From the NCBI RefSeq assembly GCF_022835695.1, contig NZ_BQUV01000004.1, positions 248,001 to 312,000 of the forward strand: 64,000 nt of DNA, written 5' to 3'. Under the pieces are notes generated by a model that was given only the letters and a program-made list of their open reading frames with translations, ran no database searches and had not been told where the DNA came from. Positions within the stretch are counted from its first letter, which is position 1; each line of letters begins with the position of its first letter. The translations under genes and the position numbers were made by a program. Of the stretch, positions 17,706 to 27,150 are shown piece by piece. The stretch is from Bradyrhizobium sp. Ce-3 (GTDB taxonomy: Bacteria; Pseudomonadota; Alphaproteobacteria; Rhizobiales; Xanthobacteraceae).

Positions 17706-18038
17706 TCAGTTCAACAGATCGCACGACGCGATGCGGTTGATGTCGGCGAGGCGACGGTCGGAATTTCCCTTGAAATCAAGGCTTGCGACGAGATCGAGCA
17801 GCCGTCCATAGGCGCGGTCGGCAACCGCGACCGGCAACGGCTCCTCGTCGAAGGTCTCGATGTAATTGCCGACGAGACCGCTCAGCAGCCGGCACATCGC
17901 CCGTTGCTCGGGGTCATGCCTGCTCAAGGTCTCGAGTTTGTCCTGGAGGGTTCGGTAAGTCCGCAAGCCATGCGGCTGTTGCGAAAGCCAAGTGTATAAA
18001 TCAGGGGTATGCAAATCAGTATTGTGAAAATCAGTCAT
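17706..18038 (-). CDS. hypothetical small protein
   Basis: A 110-residue, mostly helical acidic protein, convergent with glgA (22 bases apart). It has an AAGAGG ribosome site upstream of ATG 18038. No signal peptide, membrane segment or recognised motif; two cysteines (about residues 49 and 106). Codon use looks like its neighbours, except the AT-richer first 15 codons. Not recognised. Confidence 0.6.
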   Translation of the reverse strand: MTDFHNTDLHTPDLYTWLSQQPHGLRTYRTLQDKLETLSRHDPEQRAMCRLLSGLVGNYIETFDEEPLPVAVADRAYGRLLDLVASLDFKGNSDRRLADINRIASCDLLN

Positions 18039-18189
18039 ATCAGCCTCTTCAAGCAGGAGAAGAAGCTACCGGCTTATACAGCCGACTATGGTTCCGCGCC
18101 ATGACAATTTTTGCATGCGACCCCTGCCCGCCCACACCGGCCCGTGTCATCGGACCGGCACGCGATACGGCTAGAGTATGTTGGTTTGA

Positions 18190-19320
18190 TCAGAGCCGCG
18201 CGAGCGCCGGCAGAATTCTGTAGCGCGCGATCTCGTGCGGATAGTCGCCGCGATTGGCGAGCAACACGATGCCGAACCTGCGTGCAGGCACCAGGCCGAT
18301 ATAGGCGGACGCGTTGTTGAGACCGCCCGGTTTGTCGACGACGGTGACGCCGTCGAGCCGCACATGCTCCCACGCCATTGCCTGGCCGAACTTCGCATCG
18401 ACACGAAAACTCTCGCGCTCGGTCATCTGCAAGGCCGCGCGCAGCTCGGGATCGATCACCGCACCGTCGAGACAGGCCCGCAGCAGGATGCCGAGATCCC
18501 GCGCGGAGGAGAACATCTGGCCCGTCCCGGGAAAATCGTAATAGCTCTGCTGATTGCCGGGTGGACCGATCGGCGTGCCGTCGTGCGCGTAACCCTGCAC
18601 CATGCGCGGCATGAACTCCGGCGCCATCGACGCGCGGTTGTCCTCGCCGCGGTCGGGAAGGAAGGTCGAGGTCATGCCGAGCGGCTTGAGGATGCGGCCC
18701 TCGATCAAGGTCGCGATCGGCATGCGATAGCGCTGTTCCAGCACCAGCTGCAGCAGGACATAGCCGGCATGGCTGTAGATGCGCTGCTTGCCCGGCTGCT
18801 CTCCGTTCAGGGGCGTCCATGCATTGAGCATCGCGATGAACTGATCGCGGCTGAAGCTCTCGTTCGGCCACGGCGGGTGATCGGTCGGCAGCAGCAGTCC
18901 CGACGTATGGTTGACCAGCTCGCCGATGGTGACGCGGCTGACGTAGCCGCCGTTGAGTTCGGGCAGATATTTGCTGACGGGATCGTCCGGCTGCAGTTCG
19001 CCGCGCTCGGTGCCGAGCGCGACCAGTGTCGCCTCGAACAGCTTGCGCAGCGAGGCGAGGTTGAACAGCGTATCCGAAGTGATCGGCCGCTTCGCCGCAG
19101 AGTCGGCGAAACCGTAATTGAAGAAGGCGACCCGGCCACCCGCATAGACCGCAGCGGCGAGGCCGCCGGGATCGGACGCCGTTGCGGTCGGCACCAGCTC
19201 CGTCGTGACGATATCCCTGATCTGCGCATCCATGTCGGAATCCGCGCGCGCGCCTGCAAGCGCGCTAACCGCGACGGCGAGCAGGATGGACGCGAAGCGG
19301 ATCGGGAACCATTGTTTCAT
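18190..19320 (-). CDS. secreted serine hydrolase, class C beta-lactamase-like
   Basis: A 376-residue protein with a signal peptide (MKQWFPIRFASILLAVAVSA, cleavage near ARA-DS). The SxxK motif is NLASLRKLFEA, the second motif YSHAGYVLL (YxN position has His), and near the C-terminus DKPGGLNNA occupies the KTG place. This is the class C beta-lactamase/AmpH/esterase group; the altered second and third motifs argue for an esterase or peptidase rather than a cephalosporinase. A longer in-frame start at 19374 would bury the signal peptide and was not used. It is unrelated in detail to the other serine hydrolase at 8895. Confidence 0.87.
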   Translation of the reverse strand: MKQWFPIRFASILLAVAVSALAGARADSDMDAQIRDIVTTELVPTATASDPGGLAAAVYAGGRVAFFNYGFADSAAKRPITSDTLFNLASLRKLFEATLVALGTERGELQPDDPVSKYLPELNGGYVSRVTIGELVNHTSGLLLPTDHPPWPNESFSRDQFIAMLNAWTPLNGEQPGKQRIYSHAGYVLLQLVLEQRYRMPIATLIEGRILKPLGMTSTFLPDRGEDNRASMAPEFMPRMVQGYAHDGTPIGPPGNQQSYYDFPGTGQMFSSARDLGILLRACLDGAVIDPELRAALQMTERESFRVDAKFGQAMAWEHVRLDGVTVVDKPGGLNNASAYIGLVPARRFGIVLLANRGDYPHEIARYRILPALARL

Positions 19321-19846
19321 AAAGCGCCGAATCGGAACGATGCGATGTGCCCTCTGGCGACCACGTTCAGCCATCGAGAGATGGCGACATCGCGATCCTA
19401 GCGATTTAACTCAGGCTTCCGCATTCACGATTGCGCGCATTCCACCGTTACCGGTCCCGGCTGGGGATGGGGCGGCCCGATCGCAGCTCCGGTGGTCAGA
19501 TCCGGAAACCGCGATCGCGACCGCCCTCCCACTCCAGCCACGGTGCGGGGACTGCAATCACACTAAGAAATGCGGGGCGTTTGAAAATGCCGGGAGCGAG
19601 TTTCGACGGGACTGCAAAACCAATGCTTGCCGGGCCGACCGCCGATATGTCCGACTTCGTCACATTCCGCTCCCAACCGGGGACCGTTTCCCAATAGCAA
19701 CAATTCGTCAATCGAAGGTTGCATAGGCCGCGCGGATTCGATTGACAAGACGTGGTCGCCCGCGACGAATTGTCCTGTTCCAGATGCCGGACGCATGCGA
19801 ACGTCCGATTAAGCGCGAGTTAACCATTGTCCGCGCGGTGCGAGAC
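19321..19846. other. 526-bp stretch without a convincing gene
   Basis: Several short overlapping frames exist on both strands (for example 19496-19711 on the minus strand) but none has a good ribosome site, a recognisable motif or consistent codon use. No strong hairpin or repeat was seen. The promoter of the serine hydrolase should lie near 19330-19420. Confidence 0.4.
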
Positions 19847-20335
19847 CTATGACGCGCGCAATCGGACGATCGACCGCGGCAGCGACGCCAGCAGCAGCAC
19901 GAGACAGACGCACAGCAGCACGATGTCCTTGAACAAGAACTCGCCGGCCAAGTTCCAGGCCATCGGATCGGTCGACAGGCTCCATTTCACCACCCCGGGC
20001 GTCGTGAAAAAGAACGACCACGTCACCGCGAACGTGACGACGCCCATCAACGCGCCAATCGCCGAGAGCAGCGGATTGAACGCACCGGCGGCCAGCAGGA
20101 TCGCGATGCCGAACTCGGTGACGCCAAGCACGTAGGCCTCGCCCCGCAATCCGAACACCGACAGCCACGACACGAACGGACTGTTGCTGATGAACTGCGC
20201 GATGCCTTGCGCCGATTGCAGCGTGAACTTCTGCATGCCGAACGACACGAAGATCACCACCATGACCCAGCGCAGGATCGCGAGCGGACGATAGGACCCC
20301 TCGCCTTGCTCGGCGATGTTGAACGACAAATTCAT
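19847..20335 (-). CDS. DUF417 (YkgB-like) inner-membrane protein
   Basis: A 162-residue protein with four hydrophobic helices. RWVMVVIFVSFGMQKFT followed by IAQFISNSPFVSWLSVFG matches the YkgB/DUF417 pattern in which a first helix ends with a Gly-x-x-Lys-Phe motif and an Asn-Ser-Pro loop follows; the related DoxX/RclC proteins share this fold. RclC of E. coli is linked to reactive chlorine resistance, but no such context is visible here. The ATG at 20335 has GAGGGA upstream. A short gap of about 160 bases separates it from the TetR gene. Confidence 0.8.
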   Translation of the reverse strand: MNLSFNIAEQGEGSYRPLAILRWVMVVIFVSFGMQKFTLQSAQGIAQFISNSPFVSWLSVFGLRGEAYVLGVTEFGIAILLAAGAFNPLLSAIGALMGVVTFAVTWSFFFTTPGVVKWSLSTDPMAWNLAGEFLFKDIVLLCVCLVLLLASLPRSIVRLRAS

Positions 20336-20497
20336 GCGGATGTGCTTCCCTCGCTGCGATGCCACCATCGGCCGCTGTTGCGGCGCTCGTGGGCATCTAC
20401 GCAGCGCGTCGCGTACGCGTTACGCGCAGGACACGTTCGCGGCCTTCACGATCCCGTGCAGACGAGGTGATGAAGATGGTCGTCTGCCGCGATGAGC

Positions 20498-21133
20498 TCA
20501 CGCGCGCTGGCGCAGCGGCCGCGCGGCATCCTTTGCCGGCACCGGCATGGTGAAGCCGTACAGGAACAGGTCCACCACCATGTCGGCAAACTCGCCGGGA
20601 TCGACGCCGCCCTTCGGGTCGTACCAGGTGTGGCTGAAGTTCAGGATGCCGAACAGCATCATGCTGTAGATCTTCTTGGTCCGCTTGACGATCTTGCCTT
20701 CCTTGTCGAGCTTGACCAGGAGATCCGCGATCGTATCGACCAGCTGGCGCTCCAGCGCCTTGATCGCATCCTGCTCGGTCTCGCCGAGGAAGGAGAGGTC
20801 GTTGAGGATCACGCGCTGCTCGTCGCTCGAGCGCGCGTTGAGCGCGACGATGGCCTGGATCGCGGCGCGGAACTGTTCCAGCGTCGTCGCCTTGCCGGCC
20901 ATCGCGGCTTCGACATCGGCGATCATCTCGCGGATATGGGCATCGAGGATCGCGAACAGGATCGCTTCCTTGGAGTCGAAATAATGATACAGCGCGCCGC
21001 GCGACAGCTTGCAGGCATCCGCAAGGTCGGCGATCGAGGCACGCATGTAGCCTTGCCGCGCGAACAGGCCGCAAGCGGTGGTGAGAATGCCCTGCTGGAT
21101 CTCGTCGTAATTTTCCGAGCGCGTCCGCGCCAT
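20498..21133 (-). CDS. TetR-family transcriptional regulator
   Basis: A 211-residue repressor. Residues about 10-60 are the TetR DNA-binding domain (GILTTACGLFARQGYMRASIADLADACKLSRGALYHYFDSKEAIL); the rest is a helical ligand pocket, probably for an acyl-CoA or aryl-CoA, as in FadR/PaaR-type repressors. It is divergent from the FAD oxidoreductase-Liv transporter operon. The motif at 21292-21310 between them recurs at two other catabolic promoters in the window, which makes this protein the prime candidate regulator for all three. Confidence 0.92.
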   Translation of the reverse strand: MARTRSENYDEIQQGILTTACGLFARQGYMRASIADLADACKLSRGALYHYFDSKEAILFAILDAHIREMIADVEAAMAGKATTLEQFRAAIQAIVALNARSSDEQRVILNDLSFLGETEQDAIKALERQLVDTIADLLVKLDKEGKIVKRTKKIYSMMLFGILNFSHTWYDPKGGVDPGEFADMVVDLFLYGFTMPVPAKDAARPLRQRA

Positions 21134-21291
21134 ACCCGTCTCTTTCGTGCACCATCGGCGCCGCCGGAATCGGACGACACCCGTCTCTCTATACTACCGC
21201 CGCTCCGCGCTCTCCTCCCCTTTGCGGGCACCATCCACCAGAACTCGTCCATCGCTTTCGATACGCACGGCCCTGCGTCAAAAAATAATTT

Positions 21292-21310
21292 GAACGACCG
21301 GTCGGATTAT
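21292..21310. promoter_or_regulatory. putative TetR operator A
   Basis: GAACGACCGGTCGGATTAT contains the perfect 10-bp palindrome CGACCGGTCG. Read on the minus strand it is ATAATCCGACCGGTCGTTC, which shares ATAATCCG and the spaced C, CG and TC positions with sites at 35649 and 38998. It lies between the divergent tetR and FAD oxidoreductase genes. Confidence 0.65.
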
Positions 21311-21384
21311 ATTAGGGTGCCTGCCGTCAAGCAAGCAGATTGCGCACGCCGGGACCAACCCGGCGGTATCGAGGGAGGCTGCGC

Positions 21385-22695
21385 GTGGGTGCTCACAAGG
21401 TCGATGCTGTCGTGATCGGAGCCGGTGCCGGCGGGCTGTGCGCCGCGGCGCGGCTTGCCCATGGCGGGCTGCATACGCTCGTCGTCGACGACAAGGATCG
21501 GCTTGGCGGGCGCGCCTCGACCGAGGAGATCGACGGCTTCAAGGTCAATATCGGCGCGATCGCGATCGAGTTCGGCGGCGTGTTCGAGGAAACTTTCCAC
21601 ACCGTCGGCGCGCCGCTCGACATCCGCGCGCCGGAGCCGGCGAGCTCGTTCTTCATCGACGGCAAGGTGATCGATGTCGGGCGCGGCGGCTGGTCGCTGC
21701 TGCTCGGGCAGCTCACGAAACAGGCCTCGCGCATCCTGGAGAAATTCGCCGACGCCCGTTCCGGCAACCTGCCCGACGGGCGGCAATCGACCGAGGACTG
21801 GCTTAAGGGCTACACCAGCAACGCCACGGTGCATGCCCTGTTCCGCAACCTGTGCGCGGCGATCTTCGCCTGCAACGCCGCCGAGCTGCCGGCCCGCGCC
21901 TTCCTCACCTATTTCACCAGCAAGGGCGCCTTCAAGAAGTTCGGCTTCTGCCCGCAGGGCACGATCGGGGTCTGGAATAGCCTCGGGAATGCGATCCGGC
22001 GCAATGGCGACATCTGGCTCGGCACGCCGGCGACCACGATCCACACCTCGAATGGCAAGGTTGAAGGCGTCACCGTGCTTAGGGACGGCGAGAAGGTTCG
22101 GATCGACACCGATCTCGTCATCAGCAACGCCGGACCGAAGGCCACCGTCGCGCTTGCCGGTAGCGAAGCCTTCCCCGCGGATTATGTTGCCAGGGTGAAG
22201 AACGACCTTCGCCCGGCCGCCAACATCGTCATCAACATCGCGAGCCGCGAGCCACTCATCAATCATCCCGGCATCGTCACCTTCGGCAAGACGCGCCGGC
22301 TCTGCAACATGGCGAACCTCTCCGCGACTTGTCCGGAGCTGGCGCCGCCCGGCTGGCATCTCTATGTCGCCTATGCCGTGCCGGTCCCGGCGCTGGGCGA
22401 TTTCGACAGCGATGCCGAGGTCGCGCTGGCACTCGACGACCTTCGCGAGCAGTTCGCGAATTTCGAGCAGGCAAAAATCCTGTCGATCCGGGTGATGCGC
22501 GACGACTGGCCGGCGCAACGCAGCTGTGCCGGTTACGACCTGCCGCGCGAGACCGGCATCGAAGGCCTGTGGTGCGTCGGCGACGCCGTGAAGCAATATG
22601 GCAATGGCGGCACCCAAGCTTGCGCCGAGACCGCCAGGATCGTGACCGATGCCATCCTCGCCGCGCGCCCGCGCTTGTCGGCCGGCCGGGTCTGA
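21385..22695 (+). CDS. FAD-dependent oxidoreductase, phytoene-desaturase-like
   Basis: A 436-residue flavoprotein. The N-terminus has the Rossmann FAD motif VIGAGAGGLCAAARLA (about residues 8-23) followed by DKDRLGGRAST, as in carotenoid desaturases and monoamine-oxidase-like enzymes; the C-terminus GLWCVGDAVKQYGNGGTQACAETA closes the FAD site. The GTG at 21385 was chosen because GAGGGAGG lies seven bases ahead and the glycine-rich motif then starts near residue 8. It heads the transporter operon (five bases to the LivF gene), suggesting it acts on the imported compound, perhaps by desaturating a ring or chain. Substrate unknown. Confidence 0.88.
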   Translation: MGAHKVDAVVIGAGAGGLCAAARLAHGGLHTLVVDDKDRLGGRASTEEIDGFKVNIGAIAIEFGGVFEETFHTVGAPLDIRAPEPASSFFIDGKVIDVGRGGWSLLLGQLTKQASRILEKFADARSGNLPDGRQSTEDWLKGYTSNATVHALFRNLCAAIFACNAAELPARAFLTYFTSKGAFKKFGFCPQGTIGVWNSLGNAIRRNGDIWLGTPATTIHTSNGKVEGVTVLRDGEKVRIDTDLVISNAGPKATVALAGSEAFPADYVARVKNDLRPAANIVINIASREPLINHPGIVTFGKTRRLCNMANLSATCPELAPPGWHLYVAYAVPVPALGDFDSDAEVALALDDLREQFANFEQAKILSIRVMRDDWPAQRSCAGYDLPRETGIEGLWCVGDAVKQYGNGGTQACAETARIVTDAILAARPRLSAGRV

Positions 22696-22700
22696 GCACG

Positions 22701-23555
22701 ATGCCGGCGACCGTCTCCCATCCGACGCCGCAAGAAGCGCCACGCTCCGCGCCGGCGCAGGACGCCCTGCTCGAATTCCGCAACATAAGGATCGTCTACG
22801 ACAACGCGATCGAGGCGATCCGCGACGTCTCGATCGCGGTGCCCGAGGGCAACATCGTCGCCCTGCTCGGCTCCAACGGCGCCGGCAAGTCGACGTTGCT
22901 GAAGGCGATGTCCGGCATCCTCTACACCGAGGAAGGCGTGATCGAGAACGGCAGCATCCGCTTCCGCGATGACGAGGTGCATCGCCTCGCGCCGGACGAA
23001 CTGGTGCGCCGCGGCATCGTGCAGGTGCCGGAGGGCCGCCGCGTGTTCGCGGCGCTGACCATCGACGAGAATTTGCAGATGGGCGGCTACACCAGGACCA
23101 GCGCCGAGGCGCGCGAGCGCCGCGACAAGGTGTTTGCGTTGTTTCCGCGGCTGCATGAACGGCGCGACCAGATCGCCGGCTACATGTCCGGCGGCGAGCA
23201 GCAGATGCTCGCGATCGGCCGTGCGCTGATGACCGATCCGGTGCTGCTGGCGCTCGACGAGCCGTCGCTCGGCCTCGCGCCGCTGATCATCGACCGCATC
23301 TATGAGGTGATCGTGCGCCTGCGCGACGAGCTGAAGATGACGGTGCTGCTGGTCGAGCAGAATGCCCAGCGCGCGCTCGACATCGCAGACTACGGCTACA
23401 TCCTGGAAACCGGCCGCGTCGTGCTCGACGGCACGGCAAAAAGGCTCACCGCCAACGAGGACGTCCAGGAATTCTATCTCGGCGTCTCCTCCACGGGGCG
23501 CAAGAGCCTGCGCGACGTCAAGCACTACAAGCGCCGCAAACGGTGGCTGTCGTGA
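22701..23555 (+). CDS. branched-chain-type ABC transporter ATP-binding protein, LivF-like
   Basis: A 284-residue ATPase. Walker A is GSNGAGKST, the signature is MSGGEQQMLAIGRAL, Walker B is VLLALDEPSLGLAP, and PEGRRVFAALTIDENLQMG is characteristic of LivF. The first 25 residues are an extra Pro/Ala-rich lead. ATG 22701 follows the oxidoreductase stop by five bases. The reading frame extends far upstream but that part overlaps the oxidoreductase in another frame and is spurious. It pairs with LivG, LivH, LivM and the binding protein downstream. Confidence 0.95.
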   Translation: MPATVSHPTPQEAPRSAPAQDALLEFRNIRIVYDNAIEAIRDVSIAVPEGNIVALLGSNGAGKSTLLKAMSGILYTEEGVIENGSIRFRDDEVHRLAPDELVRRGIVQVPEGRRVFAALTIDENLQMGGYTRTSAEARERRDKVFALFPRLHERRDQIAGYMSGGEQQMLAIGRALMTDPVLLALDEPSLGLAPLIIDRIYEVIVRLRDELKMTVLLVEQNAQRALDIADYGYILETGRVVLDGTAKRLTANEDVQEFYLGVSSTGRKSLRDVKHYKRRKRWLS

Positions 23556-24343
23556 CCGCGCTGCTCACAGTCGAGAGCCTGTCGAAACGCTTCGGCGGCC
23601 TGCAGGCGGTCGCCGACGTCAGCCTTCAGGTCGCGCCCGGCGAGATCTGCAGCGTGATCGGTCCGAACGGCGCCGGCAAGACCACGCTGTTCAACATGAT
23701 TTCGGGCGTGCTGCGACCGAGCGGCGGCCGCATCACCTTCGACGGCATCGACCTCGCGACCATCTCGCCGTGGAAATTCGCCGCCGTCGGCATCGGCCGC
23801 ACCTTCCAGAACCTGGCGCTGTTCAAGCACGGCACTGTGGTCGAGAACATCCTCACCGGCCGTCATACCCATCTGCGCTCGACCGTGCTCGATGCCGTGG
23901 TGTTCTTCGGCCGCACCAGCAAGGAAGAGATCGCGGCCCGGCAGCGCGTCGAGCACATCATCGAATTCCTCGAGATCGAGCATGTCAGGGACGCCGTGGT
24001 CGGCACGCTGTCCTATGGACAGCAGAAGCGCGTCGAACTCGGCCGCGCGCTCGCCTGCGAGCCGAAGCTGCTGCTGCTCGACGAGATGGTCTCCGGCATG
24101 AACCAGGAAGAGACCGAGGACATCGCGCGCTTCGTGCTCGACATCCGCGACCAGCTCGGCATCACCGTCGTGATGATCGAGCACGAGATGCGCATTGTGA
24201 TGGACATCTCCGACCGCATCCATGTGCTGAATTTCGGCCGCAAGATCGCCGAGGGCGCGCCCGACGAGATCAGGCGCGATCCGGCGGTCGCGGAGGCCTA
24301 TCTGGGCGGCCAGCGCGCCGAGGCCATGAAGGTGGGCGCGTGA
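23543..24343 (+). CDS. branched-chain-type ABC transporter ATP-binding protein, LivG-like
   Basis: A 266-residue ATPase. Walker A GPNGAGKTT, signature LSYGQQKRVELGRALA, Walker B LLLLDEMVSGMN, and GIGRTFQNLALF typical of LivG. Two GTG starts are possible: 23543 (used) and 23552, the latter giving a GTGA overlap with the LivF stop. It overlaps LivF either way, so translation is coupled. The stop overlaps the next gene's start (TGATG). Confidence 0.95.
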   Translation: MAVVTALLTVESLSKRFGGLQAVADVSLQVAPGEICSVIGPNGAGKTTLFNMISGVLRPSGGRITFDGIDLATISPWKFAAVGIGRTFQNLALFKHGTVVENILTGRHTHLRSTVLDAVVFFGRTSKEEIAARQRVEHIIEFLEIEHVRDAVVGTLSYGQQKRVELGRALACEPKLLLLDEMVSGMNQEETEDIARFVLDIRDQLGITVVMIEHEMRIVMDISDRIHVLNFGRKIAEGAPDEIRRDPAVAEAYLGGQRAEAMKVGA

Positions 24344-26277
24344 TGTCGACGATGGACAGTTTTCGTACCGTTCATTCGCCGTTGCAAGCCAGCGCGCCAC
24401 GCAACCTGCCGGCGGCGGGCGCCGACGCGTTGCAAGCAGCGCTGGCGGATGCCGCCATCACCATCCCGCAACTGCTGCGGCAGCGCGCCGCCATGCATGG
24501 CGACGCGCTGGCGCTGCGCGAGAAGGACTACGGCATCTGGAATCCCTATTCCTGGTGGCACTATTACGACACCGCGCGCGCGGTGGCGCTGGGCCTGCTC
24601 TCGCTCGGCATCAAGCCGGGCGACCGCGTCGCCATCGCCGGCGAGAACACGCCGGAATGGTTTTATGCCGATCTCGGCACGCAGATGATCGGCGCGGTCG
24701 CGGTCGGCATCTATCCGACCAATCCCTGGGTCGAGCTGCAATATATCGTCAAGCATTCCGGCGCCCGGATCGTCGTCACCGGCGACCAGGAGCAGACCGA
24801 CAAGGTGCTCGACGCGATGGCCAACAATGGCGGACTGCCGGACCTCGAGGCCATCGTCTGCATCGACATGAAGGGCCTGCGGCACTACCGCCAGTCGGAA
24901 CTGATGTCGTTCGAGGCACTATGCGAGCGCGGCAAGGCCTATGCCGAGGCGAACCCGGGCGCCAACGCCACGCTCGACCGGCTGATCGGCCAGGGCGCGC
25001 CCGACGACGTCTGCATCCTGGTCTATACGTCGGGCACGACGGGCCCGCCCAAGGGCGCGATGCTGACGCACCGCAATCTGGTCTACGCCGCCTATGCCTA
25101 CGCCGAGACCGTCGGGATCGCCGACAAGCCGTTCGAGGCGGTGAGCTATCTGCCGCTGTGCCACGTCGCCGAGCGCTGCTACGGCACGGTGACGCATCTG
25201 GTGCTCGGCGGCACCGTCTCGTTCGCCGAATCGATCGACACCGTCGCGCTCAACATCCGCGAGATCGCGCCGACATTCTTCGTCGGCGTGCCCCGCATCT
25301 ACGAAAAGCTGCAGCAGGGCTTCCTGTTCAGGCTCGGCGAGAGCGGCCGGCTGCGGCAGGGTTTTACCAGGGCCTGCCTCGGCTGGGGGCGCACGCTGTC
25401 GGATCGGCGGCAGGCCGGCAAAGCCAACTGGCTCGATCACGCCGTATACGGGCTGCTTTACCTGCTGATGTTCCGCAATTTGCAGCGCCATCTCGGCTTC
25501 GCCCATAGCCGGCACCGGCTGTGCGCCGGCGCCTCGATCTCGCCGGAGACGTTGCGCTTTTTCGACATCATCGGCCGCCCGGTGTCGCAAGGCTACGGCC
25601 TCACCGAGAGCGGCGGCGTAGCCTTCATCCAGACCGAGAGCCATCACCGGATCGGGGGCTGCGGCGTGCCGCTGCCGCAGACCGAATGGAAACTCGACAG
25701 CGACGGTGAGATCCTGCTGCGCAACCCCGGCGTCTTCAAGGGCTACTTCCTAGACGAGAAGGCCTCCACCGCCTCGCTCGAACCGGGCGGCTGGCTGCGC
25801 ACCGGCGACATTATCGATGTCCTCGACAATGGTGAAATCGCCGTGGTCGACCGCAAGAAGGCGATCATCATCACTGCCGGCGGCAAGAACATCGCGCCGT
25901 CGGAGATCGAGAACGCGCTGAAGGACTCCGAATTCATCAAGGAAGCGATCGTGGTTGGCGAAGCCAGGAAGTACCTCGGCGCCATCGTCCAGGTCGATTA
26001 CGACAATGTCGGCCGCTGGGCCCGCGACCGCGCGCTGGCCTACACCAACTACAAGTCGCTCTCGCAGCTGCCTGAAGTGCACGAACTGGTCGAGCGGGCC
26101 GTCAATGAAACCAACAAGCGCTTCGCCCGGGTCGAGAACATCAGGCGCTTTGCCATTCTCGAGAAGGAGCTCGACCATGACGACGGCGAGCTGACCGCCA
26201 CGCAGAAGGTGCGCCGCGCCATGATCGAGAAGAAGTTCGCGCGCGAGCTCGCCATCATCTACCAGGCGGAGGGCTGA
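24343..26277 (+). CDS. long-chain-type acyl-CoA synthetase embedded in the Liv operon
   Basis: A 644-residue AMP-forming ligase of the long-chain FadD15/ACSL type. The P-loop-like motif is VYTSGTTGPPKGAMLTHRN (about residue 230); SQGYGLTESGGV is the A5 motif, WLRTGDIIDVLDNGEIAVVDRKKAIIITAGG is A7-A8, and the C-terminal lysine region (FARELAIIYQ) follows. It sits between LivG and LivH with one-base junctions on both sides, so it is an integral part of the transporter operon. Uptake and CoA activation of a fatty, aryl or terpenoid acid are therefore probably coupled. The N-terminal 25 residues are non-conserved. Confidence 0.93.
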   Translation: MSTMDSFRTVHSPLQASAPRNLPAAGADALQAALADAAITIPQLLRQRAAMHGDALALREKDYGIWNPYSWWHYYDTARAVALGLLSLGIKPGDRVAIAGENTPEWFYADLGTQMIGAVAVGIYPTNPWVELQYIVKHSGARIVVTGDQEQTDKVLDAMANNGGLPDLEAIVCIDMKGLRHYRQSELMSFEALCERGKAYAEANPGANATLDRLIGQGAPDDVCILVYTSGTTGPPKGAMLTHRNLVYAAYAYAETVGIADKPFEAVSYLPLCHVAERCYGTVTHLVLGGTVSFAESIDTVALNIREIAPTFFVGVPRIYEKLQQGFLFRLGESGRLRQGFTRACLGWGRTLSDRRQAGKANWLDHAVYGLLYLLMFRNLQRHLGFAHSRHRLCAGASISPETLRFFDIIGRPVSQGYGLTESGGVAFIQTESHHRIGGCGVPLPQTEWKLDSDGEILLRNPGVFKGYFLDEKASTASLEPGGWLRTGDIIDVLDNGEIAVVDRKKAIIITAGGKNIAPSEIENALKDSEFIKEAIVVGEARKYLGAIVQVDYDNVGRWARDRALAYTNYKSLSQLPEVHELVERAVNETNKRFARVENIRRFAILEKELDHDDGELTATQKVRRAMIEKKFARELAIIYQAEG

Positions 26278-27150
26278 ATGCAGTATCTCGTCCAGCTCCT
26301 GATCTCCGGGCTTGCGATCGGGGCGATCTACGGCCTGATCGCGATGGGCTTTGCCGTGATCTACAAGTCCACCGGGCTGGTCAATTTCGCGCAGGGCGAG
26401 ATGACCATGATCACCGCCTATATCGCCTGGACGATCTCGACCACGGTCAGCGGCAATGTGTTCGTGGTCGCGGCGGGCGCGATCCTCGCCGCGGTCCTGC
26501 TTGGCCTCATCATCGAGCGCCTGGTGATGCGGCCGATGCTGGGGGAGCCGGTTTTCGCCACCGTGATGGTCACGATCGGGCTCGCGGTGATCCTGCGCTC
26601 CGCGATCAACTTCATCTGGGATGCTTATCCGCATGGGCTCGATATCGGCATCGGCCGCGGCATCGTGCATCTGGGCAGCATCGGCGTACGCACCGGGCAG
26701 ATTGCCGTCATCGTCACGCTGCTTTTGCTGCTCACCGCGATCTGGGCGTTCTTCCGCTATAGCAAGGTCGGCGTCGCGATGCGCGCGGTCGCGGCCGACG
26801 ATCGCACCGCGCTGTTGATGGGCATCAGCGCCACCAGGGTGCATGCGCTGGCCTGGGCCGCCTCCTCGGTGATCGCCGGCATCGGCGGGGTGTTCTTCGC
26901 GCTGTCCTACGATCTGTCGCCGGCGATGTTCCAGCTCGGGCTGAAGGCGTTTCCGGCCACGATCCTGGGCGGGCTCGATGCGGTGCTCGGCTCCGGCCTC
27001 GGCGGCCTGCTGATCGGCATCACCGAAAACCTCGCCGGCGGCTACCTCGGCTCCGGCATGAAGGAGGTCGCGGGCTTTGCCATGATCATCGTCGTGCTGA
27101 TGGTCCGCCCGTTCGGCATTTTCGGCGAACGCGACATCGAGAGGGTGTGA
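26278..27150 (+). CDS. branched-chain-type ABC transporter permease, LivH-like
   Basis: A 290-residue permease with about eight membrane helices. The N-terminus LISGLAIGAIYGLIAMGFAVIYKSTGLVNFAQGEM is the LivH signature; AVAADDRTALLMGI and LGGLDAVLGSGLGGLLIGITE are the family's coupling and C-terminal motifs. It begins directly after the ligase stop and its stop overlaps the LivM start (TGATG). Confidence 0.95.
   Translation: MQYLVQLLISGLAIGAIYGLIAMGFAVIYKSTGLVNFAQGEMTMITAYIAWTISTTVSGNVFVVAAGAILAAVLLGLIIERLVMRPMLGEPVFATVMVTIGLAVILRSAINFIWDAYPHGLDIGIGRGIVHLGSIGVRTGQIAVIVTLLLLLTAIWAFFRYSKVGVAMRAVAADDRTALLMGISATRVHALAWAASSVIAGIGGVFFALSYDLSPAMFQLGLKAFPATILGGLDAVLGSGLGGLLIGITENLAGGYLGSGMKEVAGFAMIIVVLMVRPFGIFGERDIERV

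Noticed and set aside
22329-22700. N-terminal extension of the LivF-like gene
   Set aside because: It lies entirely inside the FAD oxidoreductase gene in another frame and is Arg/Ala-rich; LivF homology begins after ATG 22701.
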